Origin: Thermolongibacillus altinsuensis
Lineage (GTDB): Bacteria > Bacillota > Bacilli > Bacillales > Anoxybacillaceae
Reading direction: 5' to 3'
Length of the DNA stretch: 64,000 nt
Assembly: GCF_004341205.1 (NCBI RefSeq)
Contig: NZ_SLUL01000002.1
Span: 209,923-273,922 of the forward strand
Part shown: one piece after another, positions 17,551 through 25,999 of the stretch
Numbering within the stretch: position 1 is the first letter of the stretch
How the letters are laid out: the number at the start of each line of letters is the position of its first letter
Notes under the pieces: model-generated
Databases searched by the model: none
What the model was told of the DNA's origin: nothing
The model's input: the letters and a program-made list of their open reading frames with translations, nothing else
Translations under genes and position numbers: made by a program

Positions 17551-19218
17551 TTGCGAAAGGTTGTTTCGATTCTTTTTTTCTTTTTGTTTGCTTTGGTTGG
17601 AGGAAAGATGGTCGATGCGCACGTCGTCGACTTAACGAATAAAGCTCAAGCGCAAGCGAACTACGAAGATTATTATCCGCTCATTGCGCGCTACACGGGA
17701 ACGAGCGGGGTGACATTTGAAAGCTACAGCATCAAATGGCGCACGGAACAACTGAAGGCGCTGGAGGCAGAGCTGCTGAAAAACAAACACGGGGCTGAGC
17801 TCTCTCTTCTTGACCGCGTTGTGATTTTCCCGGACTATCCCGCGGGGGAGAATGTGCTCGGTCAATATTTTGTTCAATATCAAGTCGGCACAAAGCTGTC
17901 GCTTTTGCCTAATCGCTACATTCATTTATATGGCGGAAATGATTTTACGACCCCAGCAGCGATGGCAACGACGCTGTCGCATGAATACGGACATCATTTT
18001 ACGTATTACTACTTATTAAATAAGGAACAGTTGCGCCCAACCGATTGGCTTCGTTCACAATACGCGAGCGCGCGCGAATTGTTTCGCTATCCATCGGTTC
18101 ATGCGGACGGAAGCGGGGCGTATGAATGGTACATGCCAGAAATTTTGGCGGAAGATTACGTCCAGCTGTTCGGTTCGCCGAATGCGTTAAAAGGGCATAT
18201 GCAAATGAATGTTGAATTGCCGACGCCGTTTGAATTGCCAGCCTTGCAAGCCTATTGGGGCAAGCGGCTTGGAAGCGAATACGCCGAGAAAAAGCCGCTT
18301 TCGCTTTTGTTGACAAACTACGCGCTGAATCCATTGAACGCTTCTTATTATAATTTGCGTTTTTATTTCTACAGCCCGCAAGCAAGCGCCTATTTGAACG
18401 CGCAAGACGGAGCGGGCCGCTATGCATCCGTTTATGTCGATACCTTTTCGATCGGCTTGAACGAAAAATGGTACGACCCTTCTAAATTAAGTAGCAGCGT
18501 TTCTTGGCTGTTTCGCAAAGATTTTGTTGAAAGTGTATTATTCCGCGCGGTCCAGCCGATGTCAAAAGGCTTTAACCGCGGTTCAACGACATTAAAAATC
18601 GACTATCGCAACATTGCAGCGAGCGTCAGCACTCCTCCGCCTTTACCTGACAATACGGATGAAGAAAACAACGCGGATGAAGAAGGGCAGCGTCCGCTTT
18701 TCCCTGACATCACCGATGCGGAATTGCAGAAGGCGGCACAATTTTTATATGAACGCGGCATTGTTGCCGGATACCCAGATGGGACGTTTCGTCCAAACGA
18801 CAAACTGCTCCGCCGTCATGCGGCACTTATGCTGATTCGCGAATTGGGACTCACGCTTCCAAACGGCTATCAGATGAAAGCAACGGATGTGAAACCGAGC
18901 GATCCGTGGTATAAGGAAATGGCTATCGCCGAAGCGCATGGATTGCTGGCGGGATATGACGGAAAACTGCGTCCGAACGAATATATCACGCGCGCGCAGA
19001 TGGCAGCGATTCTGACCCGCGCGTATGCAAATGTCTACGAACAGCCGACGACGAATCGCTCATTTGTCGACGTTTCGCCATCCTTTTGGGCGTATGGGGC
19101 CATCAACATCCTCGCCCATAACGGCATCACGATCAACGATCCGTTCCATCCAAACGACATCGTCACACGCGGCCAATTTGCTTTATTTTTAAAACGGACG
19201 GTGGAGAAAAAACAATAG
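17551..19218 (+). CDS. SLH-anchored protein with HEYGH zinc-peptidase motif
   Basis: A surface protein of 555 residues. Residues 1-25 are a signal peptide ending in MVDAH. The N-terminal 370-residue domain contains the motif TTLSHEYGHHFTYYY near residue 143, an HExxH zinc motif, and a downstream Glu-rich helix (PEILAEDYVQLFG near 193) that could supply the third ligand as in gluzincins. A linker (about 355-380) rich in Pro, Asp and Glu leads to three SLH domains (about 385-550; marker sequences GIVAGYPDGTFRPN, GLLAGYDGKLRPN and GITINDPFHPN), which bind pyruvylated wall polymer. Two TTG codons are possible starts; the SD AAGGAGGGGG favours either. Substrate unknown. The gene is monocistronic, convergent with the NlpC/P60 gene. 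Confidence 0.85.
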   Translation: MRKVVSILFFFLFALVGGKMVDAHVVDLTNKAQAQANYEDYYPLIARYTGTSGVTFESYSIKWRTEQLKALEAELLKNKHGAELSLLDRVVIFPDYPAGENVLGQYFVQYQVGTKLSLLPNRYIHLYGGNDFTTPAAMATTLSHEYGHHFTYYYLLNKEQLRPTDWLRSQYASARELFRYPSVHADGSGAYEWYMPEILAEDYVQLFGSPNALKGHMQMNVELPTPFELPALQAYWGKRLGSEYAEKKPLSLLLTNYALNPLNASYYNLRFYFYSPQASAYLNAQDGAGRYASVYVDTFSIGLNEKWYDPSKLSSSVSWLFRKDFVESVLFRAVQPMSKGFNRGSTTLKIDYRNIAASVSTPPPLPDNTDEENNADEEGQRPLFPDITDAELQKAAQFLYERGIVAGYPDGTFRPNDKLLRRHAALMLIRELGLTLPNGYQMKATDVKPSDPWYKEMAIAEAHGLLAGYDGKLRPNEYITRAQMAAILTRAYANVYEQPTTNRSFVDVSPSFWAYGAINILAHNGITINDPFHPNDIVTRGQFALFLKRTVEKKQ

Positions 19219-19250
19219 CCACGAGGGTTGTCCCTCGTGGCTATTTTACG
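19216..19250. terminator. bidirectional terminator between two SLH genes
   Basis: TAGCCACGAGGG and CCCTCGTGGCTA form a 12-bp perfect stem with a TTGT loop. A-rich sequence lies to the left and TTTT to the right, so it serves both convergent genes. Confidence 0.85.
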
Positions 19251-20215
19251 TTCATCGCTCGATAGAAGAAGACGGCAAACTGTGCACGCGTCACTGTTTC
19301 TTTCGGACGGAAATGGCCGTTTTCATCTCCTTCAGCAATCCCCGCATCCGCCAATCGGTGAATGAAATCATACGCCCAATATTGCGGATCGATATCGGTG
19401 AAGGTGATTTCCCTTTCGCCGCGCTTAAGTTGGAAAGCGCGTGTGAATAAAACGGCTACTTCTTCACGCGTCAATGCTTCATCTGGTCGATACGCATCAT
19501 CATTAGCGGAAATGATTCCTTCTTTGACAAGCGCATTGATCGCTCCGACCGCCCAATGATCGCTTGGGACGTCTTTAAACGTCTGCTTCCGATCGTTCAT
19601 TTTTAAGTTTAAATATTCCGCTAACATTCCCGCTGCTTCTGCGCGCGTCATCGCTTCATCCGGCTTGAAATAACTTTTTTCATAGCCTAGCATTCTTTCT
19701 TCTTTTGCTAGTGCTTCGATTTCTTTCTCTGCCCAAAATTGATCAGACACATCGTGAAACTCGCCAAGCTTCTTTTCATATGCCAATACGCGTCTGGCTC
19801 CTATGTATCGCGGTCCCCAGTAATATGGATCGTTCAAGTTTGAGATCAAAACCCCTTTGGATGAATCGGCGTGGATAAAGCGATCGTTGCCGATGTAAAT
19901 GCCCGTATGCGAGGGGCCTTTTTTATATGTTTCAAAGAAAACGAGATCCCCCACGCGCAGCTCGCTCTTTTTCACCGTTTTTCCTTGTTTGTACTGCCCG
20001 GCTGTCGACCGCGCCAACTCCACATCGAGCTCTTTCATCACATAACGCGTAAATCCAGAGCAATCAAAACCTTTCTCCGAACTGCCGCCAAACTGATACG
20101 GCACGCCGATGTACTTTTTTGTAAGCGGTAACAATTTGTTGTAATTTTGTTCCGACGCAAAGGCAAAGGTGGGGAGAGAAAGAAGAAAGGAAGTGATAAG
20201 CAACATTCGTTTCAT
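19241..20215 (-). CDS. SLH-anchored NlpC/P60 peptidoglycan hydrolase
   Basis: A secreted cysteine endopeptidase of 324 residues that should cut peptide stems in peptidoglycan. Residues 1-20 are a signal peptide (ending FAFA). The NlpC/P60 domain spans about 25-150 with the full triad: Cys52 in GFDCSGF, His103 in SHTGIYIG and His115 in RFIHADSS. Three SLH domains (about 165-322; GYEKSYFKPDEAMTRAEA, ISANDDAYRPDEALTREE, EGDENGHFRPKETVTRAQ) anchor it to the wall. The ATG at 20215 follows GAGGGA with correct spacing; the GTG at 20230 is too early. It is transcribed away from the S-layer gene. NlpC domains usually stand C-terminal to wall-binding modules, so the catalytic-first order here is worth noting. 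Confidence 0.92.
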   Translation of the reverse strand: MKRMLLITSFLLSLPTFAFASEQNYNKLLPLTKKYIGVPYQFGGSSEKGFDCSGFTRYVMKELDVELARSTAGQYKQGKTVKKSELRVGDLVFFETYKKGPSHTGIYIGNDRFIHADSSKGVLISNLNDPYYWGPRYIGARRVLAYEKKLGEFHDVSDQFWAEKEIEALAKEERMLGYEKSYFKPDEAMTRAEAAGMLAEYLNLKMNDRKQTFKDVPSDHWAVGAINALVKEGIISANDDAYRPDEALTREEVAVLFTRAFQLKRGEREITFTDIDPQYWAYDFIHRLADAGIAEGDENGHFRPKETVTRAQFAVFFYRAMNVK

Positions 20216-20411
20216 AGACGGTTCCCTCACTTTTTATGCAATTTTCAAATTATTCAATTGATTGCTATATGGTTTAAAGTGTACCATAGAATGTAGAAAA
20301 ATAACTTTACAGTTATGTAACAAAAGTTTTGACAAAAATTATGCAATTGGATATTGAAATTAGTGGGGAATTAAGTAAAATGAGGGATAGGTGGAAGACT
20401 ACATCTAAATA

Positions 20412-20453
20412 GGTCGTAAAGACCAATGGAGATAAACCATTCTAAAAATGGTT
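20412..20453 (+). promoter_or_regulatory. two small inverted repeats upstream of the S-layer promoter
   Basis: GGTCGTAAAGACC (20412-20424) and AACCATTCTAAAAATGGTT (about 20435-20453) lie just upstream of and touching the -35 box. They are possible operator sites. Confidence 0.35.
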
Positions 20454-20480
20454 GACTTTATCTTTGGAAAAAATTATAAT
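20452..20480 (+). promoter_or_regulatory. strong promoter of the S-layer gene
   Basis: TTGACT (20452-20457), a 17-bp spacer and TATAAT (20475-20480) give a near-consensus sigma-A promoter and a leader of about 100 nt. Confidence 0.85.
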
Positions 20481-20502
20481 GTTCCTTGTAGTCGTTCACC
20501 CG

Positions 20503-20546
20503 CTAAGTTTAAGAGATTGATAGATTACATACTCTCTTAAATTTAG
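20503..20546 (+). promoter_or_regulatory. 5'-UTR hairpin of the S-layer mRNA
   Basis: CTAAGTTTAAGAGA (20503-20516) pairs with TCTCTTAAATTTAG (20533-20546), 14 bp with one G-U. It lies near the predicted 5' end and well before the SD GGGAGGAAA, the position of known mRNA-stabilising hairpins. Confidence 0.6.
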
Positions 20547-20586
20547 TTTAGTTAAATAGAATTAAATCAAGGGAGGAAAATAGTCG

Positions 20587-23500
20587 ATGGCTTACCAACC
20601 GAAGTCTTATCGCAAATTTTTAGCTGGTACAGTCTCTGCGGCAGTTGTTGCCTCAGCGGTTGCACCAGTAGCAGCAGCGTCTTTCAAAGACGTGCCAGCA
20701 GACAACGTTCATGCTGATGACATCAACACACTTGTTGAAAAAGGTTACATCAAAGGTTATCCAGACGGAACATTCAAACCAAACAACTCTTTAACTCGCG
20801 GTGAAGCAGCGATCATCTTCGCACGCATTTTAAAAGATAAAGGCGTGGAAGTTCCTGCTGACAAAAATGCGTTCCCTGACGTTCCAGCTGACCATCCAAA
20901 CACAGAGTTAGTTGAAGCGTTAGCGATCGTAAAAGCAGCAGGCGTTATGACTGGTGACGAAAAAGGCAACTTCAATCCAAACGCAAAAATCACACGCGAA
21001 CAAATGGCAAAAGTGCTTGTTGAAGCGTTCGGATTAACAAAACCAGCAGATTTCGTATCTAACGTAACAGACTTAGACCAAGCAGCTCCTTGGGCACGTG
21101 AATATATCCAAGTTTTAGACGCAACAGATGTAACGTTAAACACTGAGTTCATGCCTAAGAAGAACGTGACTCGCGCTCAATTCGCATCATTCGTTGTTCG
21201 CGCATTGAACGTAGGAGTAACAGCAGCTGACATCCAAGAAGTGAAATTCGTCGATGAAAATACATTAGAAGTAACATTCAACGGTGAATTAAAAGAAGTA
21301 AAAGCAGAAGACTTTGCGATTGAAGGCGTTGAAATCGAGTCTGTATCAATCAAAGCTGCAGCAGCTGCAGAAGCAAAAACAACAGTTGTTGTGATCAAAA
21401 CTAAAACAAAATTAGAAGAAGGCAAATCTTACACAATTTCTTACAAAGGCCAAACTTCTGAAAAAGCAAAAGTAGAAGTGCCTGTAATCACACCAGCTGT
21501 TGAAAGTGTAAGTGCGATTAACGCTAAACAAATTGAAGTTAAATTTAACGTACCTGTTGAAAAAACAACTGCACTAAATAAAGATAACTATAAAATCCAA
21601 ACAAATATTGATGCATCAGCTGTAGCTTTAACAACAAAGGATGCAACAGCTAGTGTTGAATTATCTGCGGACGGTAAGACTGTAACTATTACTACTTCAA
21701 CTGCAATTAACACTAAATTGGGTATTAGTGCAGGTACACCGTTTAAGTTTACAGTTGAAAACCTAAAAAGTGCTAAAGGAAAAGAAATTGAGAAGTATAC
21801 TACAACTCTAGTTTCTGATGATAAAGTAGCTCCAACACTTGTAAATGTAACAGCTACAGCTAAGTCAACTACAACTAAAGTTACTTTAGAATTTAGTGAG
21901 CCTGTGCAAACAACTGGTGCTATTGCATATGTTGATGGAGAAGCTGCAACTGTTCAAGCAGGTTCAAAGCCAAATGAAATTGTTCTTACTACTGCTCAAA
22001 CACTAAGTGCTAACAAAACATATGAATTAACATTATTAAACTTTAAAGATTTTGCAGATAACTTCTTGAAGGAAAATCCAACTACTACTAAGTTTACAGT
22101 TGTAGCTGATACAGTAGCTCCTGTAGTTCAAGAGGTTAAAGTAGTTCGTGATAATCTAATTGAAGTTACTTTTGATAAAGCAATGGATGTAACTACGTTT
22201 GCTGGTAATACTCGTGTACTTGACTTAAATGGTATTGCAAGAATTACTAACGTTGTAGCTACAGCGAAGTCTGGTACTGGTGGAAAAACTATCCGCTTAG
22301 ATCTACAAGGCACTGTTCCATTTAATGACAACAACACATTTGTTGGTACGCTAGTATTAGGGGACGGCATCAAAGATGTGAACGGTAATGCTAAAGTAGC
22401 TACTAGTCATAGTGTAACTATTACTAAAGATACTGTGCGTCCAGTTATTACAGGAACTACGTATGTAGCACCAGGTGGACAATATTCAGGTTCAACTTAT
22501 AATAATGGTGCAATTGTTGTTAAATTCAGTGAGGAAGTTGGTTTTGCAACGTCAACTGATATTAAGTTAATTACATCTACTGGAGTGGATACTTCTTCAA
22601 GTCTTAATATTGCTGGTAGATTAGTTAACTCTAACGATCGTGCAGAAGTTATTATTCCATTAACAGGTGGTTTAACTGCTGGAGACTATACATTACGTAT
22701 TGGTAATGATGTAGTAAAAGATTTATCTACTCAAGCTAACAAAAACATTGCAGCTACAACTACAGTAAAAGTCGACTCATCTTCAGATAAAACAAAACCT
22801 GTAGTAAGTGCTACTCCTGTATCTGTAACAGCTGCAACTAACCAAACTAGTGGTTCAACTATCGTAATTAACATGACTGACAACGTAGGATTAGACCTTG
22901 CTACAGTACAAAATGTGAATAACTACCTATTAAATGGTAAGCCGTTACCATCAGGAAGTTATATTACTATTCGTCACAACGGTTTAAGCTCAGATACAGC
23001 AGCAACAAATATTGATGTAACAATCAATATTCCTGCGCAGTCTATCACTAAAGATGGTAGCTATACACTTAACATCACCAATATTAAAGATAAAGCTGGT
23101 AATACAGCAGATCCTAAAGTTGCTACTGTATCATTATTATTAGATGATGTTTCTCCTGAGCTTAAGACAGCTACTATTTCTAGCAACGGTTTACTCGTGC
23201 TAGGATTTACAGAAGATGTTAATACTGTAACAACAGGTACATCAGCTGACTTCCAATTCGTAATTAACGGTACGGAAGTTAATGTTGCAAACAATTCTCG
23301 CTTCTTAACATTTGCAAATGGTACAGGAACAGATGATGGTAAATATGTGGTAACATTCACTGCGAAAGTAGATGCAGGTGCTGATAATAACGTTGCAACT
23401 ACTGCAGATAACCGTTTATTCTTAGATGTTGATGGGGATGGCACATACAATACTGGAGACATCTTGCTACAAACTGGTACCACTAAGGCAGTTGGAACAA

Positions 23501-23622
23501 CTACTCTTGACTTAAATCTTCTCTCTTCATTAAAAGTTAAGGTAGTTGGCAATACTACTGTAAAAGATAGAAGCACTCTTGCTAACCCAATTAAAGTTGG
23601 TACAGAAATTACAGTTAAGTAA
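20587..23622 (+). CDS. S-layer protein with three N-terminal SLH domains
   Basis: The probable main S-layer subunit, 1011 residues. Residues 1-31 are a signal peptide ending in VAAA. Three SLH domains fill about 32-205 (GYIKGYPDGTFKPN, GVMTGDEKGNFNPN and the third ending KKNVTRAQFASFVVRAL). The rest is Thr/Val/Asn-rich and beta-rich, with Ig-like units of the pattern VEVTFNGELKEV, VTLEFSEPVQTTGA, IEVTFDKAMDVTTF and VVKFSEEVGF. It has a near-consensus promoter, hairpin leader and strong SD, as expected for a very abundant protein. From about 21480 codon choice changes from C-ending to T-ending codons, so the C-terminal part may have been exchanged by recombination. Export via SecA2/SlaP is plausible but inferred. 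Confidence 0.93.
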   Translation: MAYQPKSYRKFLAGTVSAAVVASAVAPVAAASFKDVPADNVHADDINTLVEKGYIKGYPDGTFKPNNSLTRGEAAIIFARILKDKGVEVPADKNAFPDVPADHPNTELVEALAIVKAAGVMTGDEKGNFNPNAKITREQMAKVLVEAFGLTKPADFVSNVTDLDQAAPWAREYIQVLDATDVTLNTEFMPKKNVTRAQFASFVVRALNVGVTAADIQEVKFVDENTLEVTFNGELKEVKAEDFAIEGVEIESVSIKAAAAAEAKTTVVVIKTKTKLEEGKSYTISYKGQTSEKAKVEVPVITPAVESVSAINAKQIEVKFNVPVEKTTALNKDNYKIQTNIDASAVALTTKDATASVELSADGKTVTITTSTAINTKLGISAGTPFKFTVENLKSAKGKEIEKYTTTLVSDDKVAPTLVNVTATAKSTTTKVTLEFSEPVQTTGAIAYVDGEAATVQAGSKPNEIVLTTAQTLSANKTYELTLLNFKDFADNFLKENPTTTKFTVVADTVAPVVQEVKVVRDNLIEVTFDKAMDVTTFAGNTRVLDLNGIARITNVVATAKSGTGGKTIRLDLQGTVPFNDNNTFVGTLVLGDGIKDVNGNAKVATSHSVTITKDTVRPVITGTTYVAPGGQYSGSTYNNGAIVVKFSEEVGFATSTDIKLITSTGVDTSSSLNIAGRLVNSNDRAEVIIPLTGGLTAGDYTLRIGNDVVKDLSTQANKNIAATTTVKVDSSSDKTKPVVSATPVSVTAATNQTSGSTIVINMTDNVGLDLATVQNVNNYLLNGKPLPSGSYITIRHNGLSSDTAATNIDVTINIPAQSITKDGSYTLNITNIKDKAGNTADPKVATVSLLLDDVSPELKTATISSNGLLVLGFTEDVNTVTTGTSADFQFVINGTEVNVANNSRFLTFANGTGTDDGKYVVTFTAKVDAGADNNVATTADNRLFLDVDGDGTYNTGDILLQTGTTKAVGTTTLDLNLLSSLKVKVVGNTTVKDRSTLANPIKVGTEITVK

Positions 23623-23642
23623 TTTGGTTACAAAATTAATAT

Positions 23643-23684
23643 TTAAAGAGGGTTACCGCTATCTTGGTGGTAACTCTCTTTTTT
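23643..23684 (+). terminator. terminator after the S-layer gene
   Basis: AAAGAGGGTTACC pairs with GGTAACTCTCTTT around a loop and a T-run follows. Confidence 0.85.
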
Positions 23685-23823
23685 ATGGGATATTATGCTA
23701 AATGTTGAGGCGTGAATTTTAAGATTATTGAATAATAATAACCGATTTGAAAATTACGATGCCTAAGGGATTATGGATAAGTAATGAATGTTATTTCGTC
23801 TGACTAAAAATATCCATGAATTT

Positions 23824-23844
23824 TGTCGAATTTCTTGTTATAAT
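23824..23844 (+). promoter_or_regulatory. promoter with candidate Spo0A box before the TPR-ligase-Wzz genes
   Basis: An extended -10 (TGTTATAAT, 23836-23844) is immediately preceded by TGTCGAA (23824-23830), where a bound Spo0A would touch the -35 to -10 region. The 0A call is a motif match only. Confidence 0.45.
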
Positions 23845-23894
23845 AGAATATGTTGATAAATAATGAAATTTTTGTAGGAAGGTAGACCTGCTAT

Positions 23895-24380
23895 ATGGAA
23901 ATTAAGGAAAGTTATGTGCGTTATATAGTTATAGGAATGATCATCGTGATTATGCTGGGCTTCGGGTATGCTCATATAGCTGGTAAAAAGCAAGACGAGC
24001 AATACTTAAAGTCATATAATCAATTCAACCAGGCTGTTCAGTTGATAGCAAATAATCAGTTTTTAGAGGCAAAACCATTATTAAAAGAGATCGAGAGAAA
24101 GCATCCTAACTCTGCTCTTGTGAAACATTATCTTGGGTTGGCTCTCGCTAATACAGGGGAGCTGAAACCAGCAATTACAAAGATGAAAGCAGCTTTAGAT
24201 TTGAATCCATATTTAGCAGAAAATCCGATTTTCATGCTACAATTTGCAGAAATATTGACGTTTGCAGGCGAAAAAAAAGAAGCTCAGCTTGTGCTCGAAC
24301 GTTGCAAAACATTATCGCCCCCTGCGAATATACCTGATTATCAGCAAAAGGTTGATGCGTTGATACAGGAAACTTTGTAA
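23895..24380 (+). CDS. membrane-anchored TPR-like protein
   Basis: A 161-residue protein with one N-terminal transmembrane helix (about 9-28, IVIGMIIVIMLGFGYAHIA) and a soluble helical domain. The segments FLEAKPLLKEIERKHPNSAL, YLGLALANTGELKPAITKM and FAEILTFAGEKKEAQLVLE have the spacing of two to three tetratricopeptide repeats, which bind proteins. It starts a three-gene unit with an O-antigen-ligase-family protein 18 bp downstream and a Wzz-like protein. A role as partner of the ligase is inferred from that arrangement. SD GAAGG precedes the ATG. Confidence 0.75.
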   Translation: MEIKESYVRYIVIGMIIVIMLGFGYAHIAGKKQDEQYLKSYNQFNQAVQLIANNQFLEAKPLLKEIERKHPNSALVKHYLGLALANTGELKPAITKMKAALDLNPYLAENPIFMLQFAEILTFAGEKKEAQLVLERCKTLSPPANIPDYQQKVDALIQETL

Positions 24381-24398
24381 AAGAAAGGGAAGTAAAAA

Positions 24399-25988
24399 AT
24401 GGGTGATATTTACGATATTTACTACAAGATGAATGTACCTCGGGATGAACATGAGGATCAATTAGCACGTGAGCGGGTAGATCGCTGGATTTTCATTGCG
24501 ATGCTAGCTACTATTGCGATAGTACCGCTCCTTGTTGGAGGTCATGTAACGGAGTTTGTCAGCCCGTTAATTACTGAAAAAAGTTTGCTCACTACGGGAA
24601 GAAAAGGAGATATTTTTAACTACTATAAATTTGTGTTTTTATTAATTGCAACTTCTTTGGTTGTCAGTTTGTTCTTATATAAATTGTTATTTTTAAACTA
24701 CATCCTACCTAAACGGTCAATTTTATGGTTCTTTTTCATTTTTGCTTTAGGAATCGTTGTATCTACCGTTTTTGCGCCATATAAAACACTTGCTTTGTAT
24801 GGACAACCAGGTCGGTCAGATGGAGCTCTGTCTTATATTTGTTATTTGCTGCTTATGTTTGTGGCGATGCACATTCAGTATCCAAAAAAGGCTGTTTCCT
24901 ATGTATTGTATTCTCTTTACCCTTTCGTTTTAATCAACTTTACATTATCAATCATGAATTTTTTAGGACACGATGCGCTTACATATAAAGTAGTGAAAAA
25001 CGCCATAACCGCTTTCTTGCCGGAAGGTGCCAAATTAGCGGAAAGATCACAGTTGTTGGGTACATTAGACCAATGGAACTTTATGAGCGGTATGTTTGGC
25101 GTGATGACGGTTATGTATCTCGCATGGGCTATCATTGACAAACATCTTTTAAGACGGCTTTTTAATCTGTTCGTTGCGCTTATTTCATTTGCGATTGTAC
25201 TGATGTCCGTATCCACGAGCGGATTTTTAACGATTATTCTATTATTGCCATTCTTATTTTTCTTAGCATTTAAATCAAGCAACAAAAAAATCGCCTTAAC
25301 TTTTATGATCGTATTTTTAGTGGCCAGCATACCGATCTTACATGTGTTGGCATCAAAAAATCCCAAAGTGTGGAGTGAGTCCGTCGGCTTTTTGATTAAA
25401 CATAATCCTTATGAACAAAGTGCGCCTTCAGCGATGGTTCCTGTGCAGCCAATAAAAGGTTTTGTGCTTACTTCCAAAGTATATGCTGCTGAAAATGAAG
25501 GGTTCTCTTTACCGGAGCTTCCAGAACCGGGGGTAGCCGCTGGTTCAGGACGTCTTTATATATGGAAAAAAACGTTAGAGATCACGATGGATCGTTTCAT
25601 TGTCGGATATGGTCTTGATACGCTTCCATACCATTTTCCGCAAGACGATATTGAAAAAAGAGCTGGTTTAGGTACGCAAAATGTTGTTGTCGATAAACCG
25701 CATAACATCTATATCGGCATTCTGTATGGAACAGGTATCATTGGTTTCATCGGTTTTATCGGCCTTGTGTTGATGACATTATGGAAAATTGGTCAAGAGT
25801 TTTGGACGTTTGAAAAAATGCAAAATGCAACAATTGTGTTTGGTTTTGCCTGGGTAGCTTATTTAATTCAGTCATTATTTAACGATACATTACCGGGGAC
25901 AGCAGCGCCATTATGGGCACTTGCTGGTATCATGCTTGCTCTCATGTATCAACATGAACAAAGTGAAAAAGAGATCAATAGTAAATAA
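24399..25988 (+). CDS. O-antigen ligase/polymerase family (Wzy_C) membrane protein
   Basis: A polytopic membrane protein of 529 residues with about ten or more hydrophobic helices and one large external loop (about 325-420, rich in Pro and charged residues). The order GRLYIWKKTLEITMDRFIVGYG (split: GRLYIWKKTLEIT and RFIVGYGLDT), then VVDKPHNIYIGILYGTGIIG, is typical of the WaaL/Wzy_C/PglL superfamily, where a conserved Arg and the H-N motif lie in the loop. These enzymes move lipid-linked glycans onto acceptors or polymerise them. As the cluster has a separate polymerase (31146), this protein is a candidate ligase that glycosylates the S-layer protein encoded just upstream. That specific role is inference. 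Confidence 0.82.
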   Translation: MGDIYDIYYKMNVPRDEHEDQLARERVDRWIFIAMLATIAIVPLLVGGHVTEFVSPLITEKSLLTTGRKGDIFNYYKFVFLLIATSLVVSLFLYKLLFLNYILPKRSILWFFFIFALGIVVSTVFAPYKTLALYGQPGRSDGALSYICYLLLMFVAMHIQYPKKAVSYVLYSLYPFVLINFTLSIMNFLGHDALTYKVVKNAITAFLPEGAKLAERSQLLGTLDQWNFMSGMFGVMTVMYLAWAIIDKHLLRRLFNLFVALISFAIVLMSVSTSGFLTIILLLPFLFFLAFKSSNKKIALTFMIVFLVASIPILHVLASKNPKVWSESVGFLIKHNPYEQSAPSAMVPVQPIKGFVLTSKVYAAENEGFSLPELPEPGVAAGSGRLYIWKKTLEITMDRFIVGYGLDTLPYHFPQDDIEKRAGLGTQNVVVDKPHNIYIGILYGTGIIGFIGFIGLVLMTLWKIGQEFWTFEKMQNATIVFGFAWVAYLIQSLFNDTLPGTAAPLWALAGIMLALMYQHEQSEKEINSK

Positions 25989-25999
25989 GGAGTATGGTT

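Noticed and set aside
20757..21152. 131-codon minus-strand frame inside the SLH region
   Set aside because: Antisense shadow of the S-layer gene.
23061..23576. 171-codon minus-strand frame inside the S-layer gene
   Set aside because: It reflects T/V/A-rich codons of the S-layer gene on the opposite strand.
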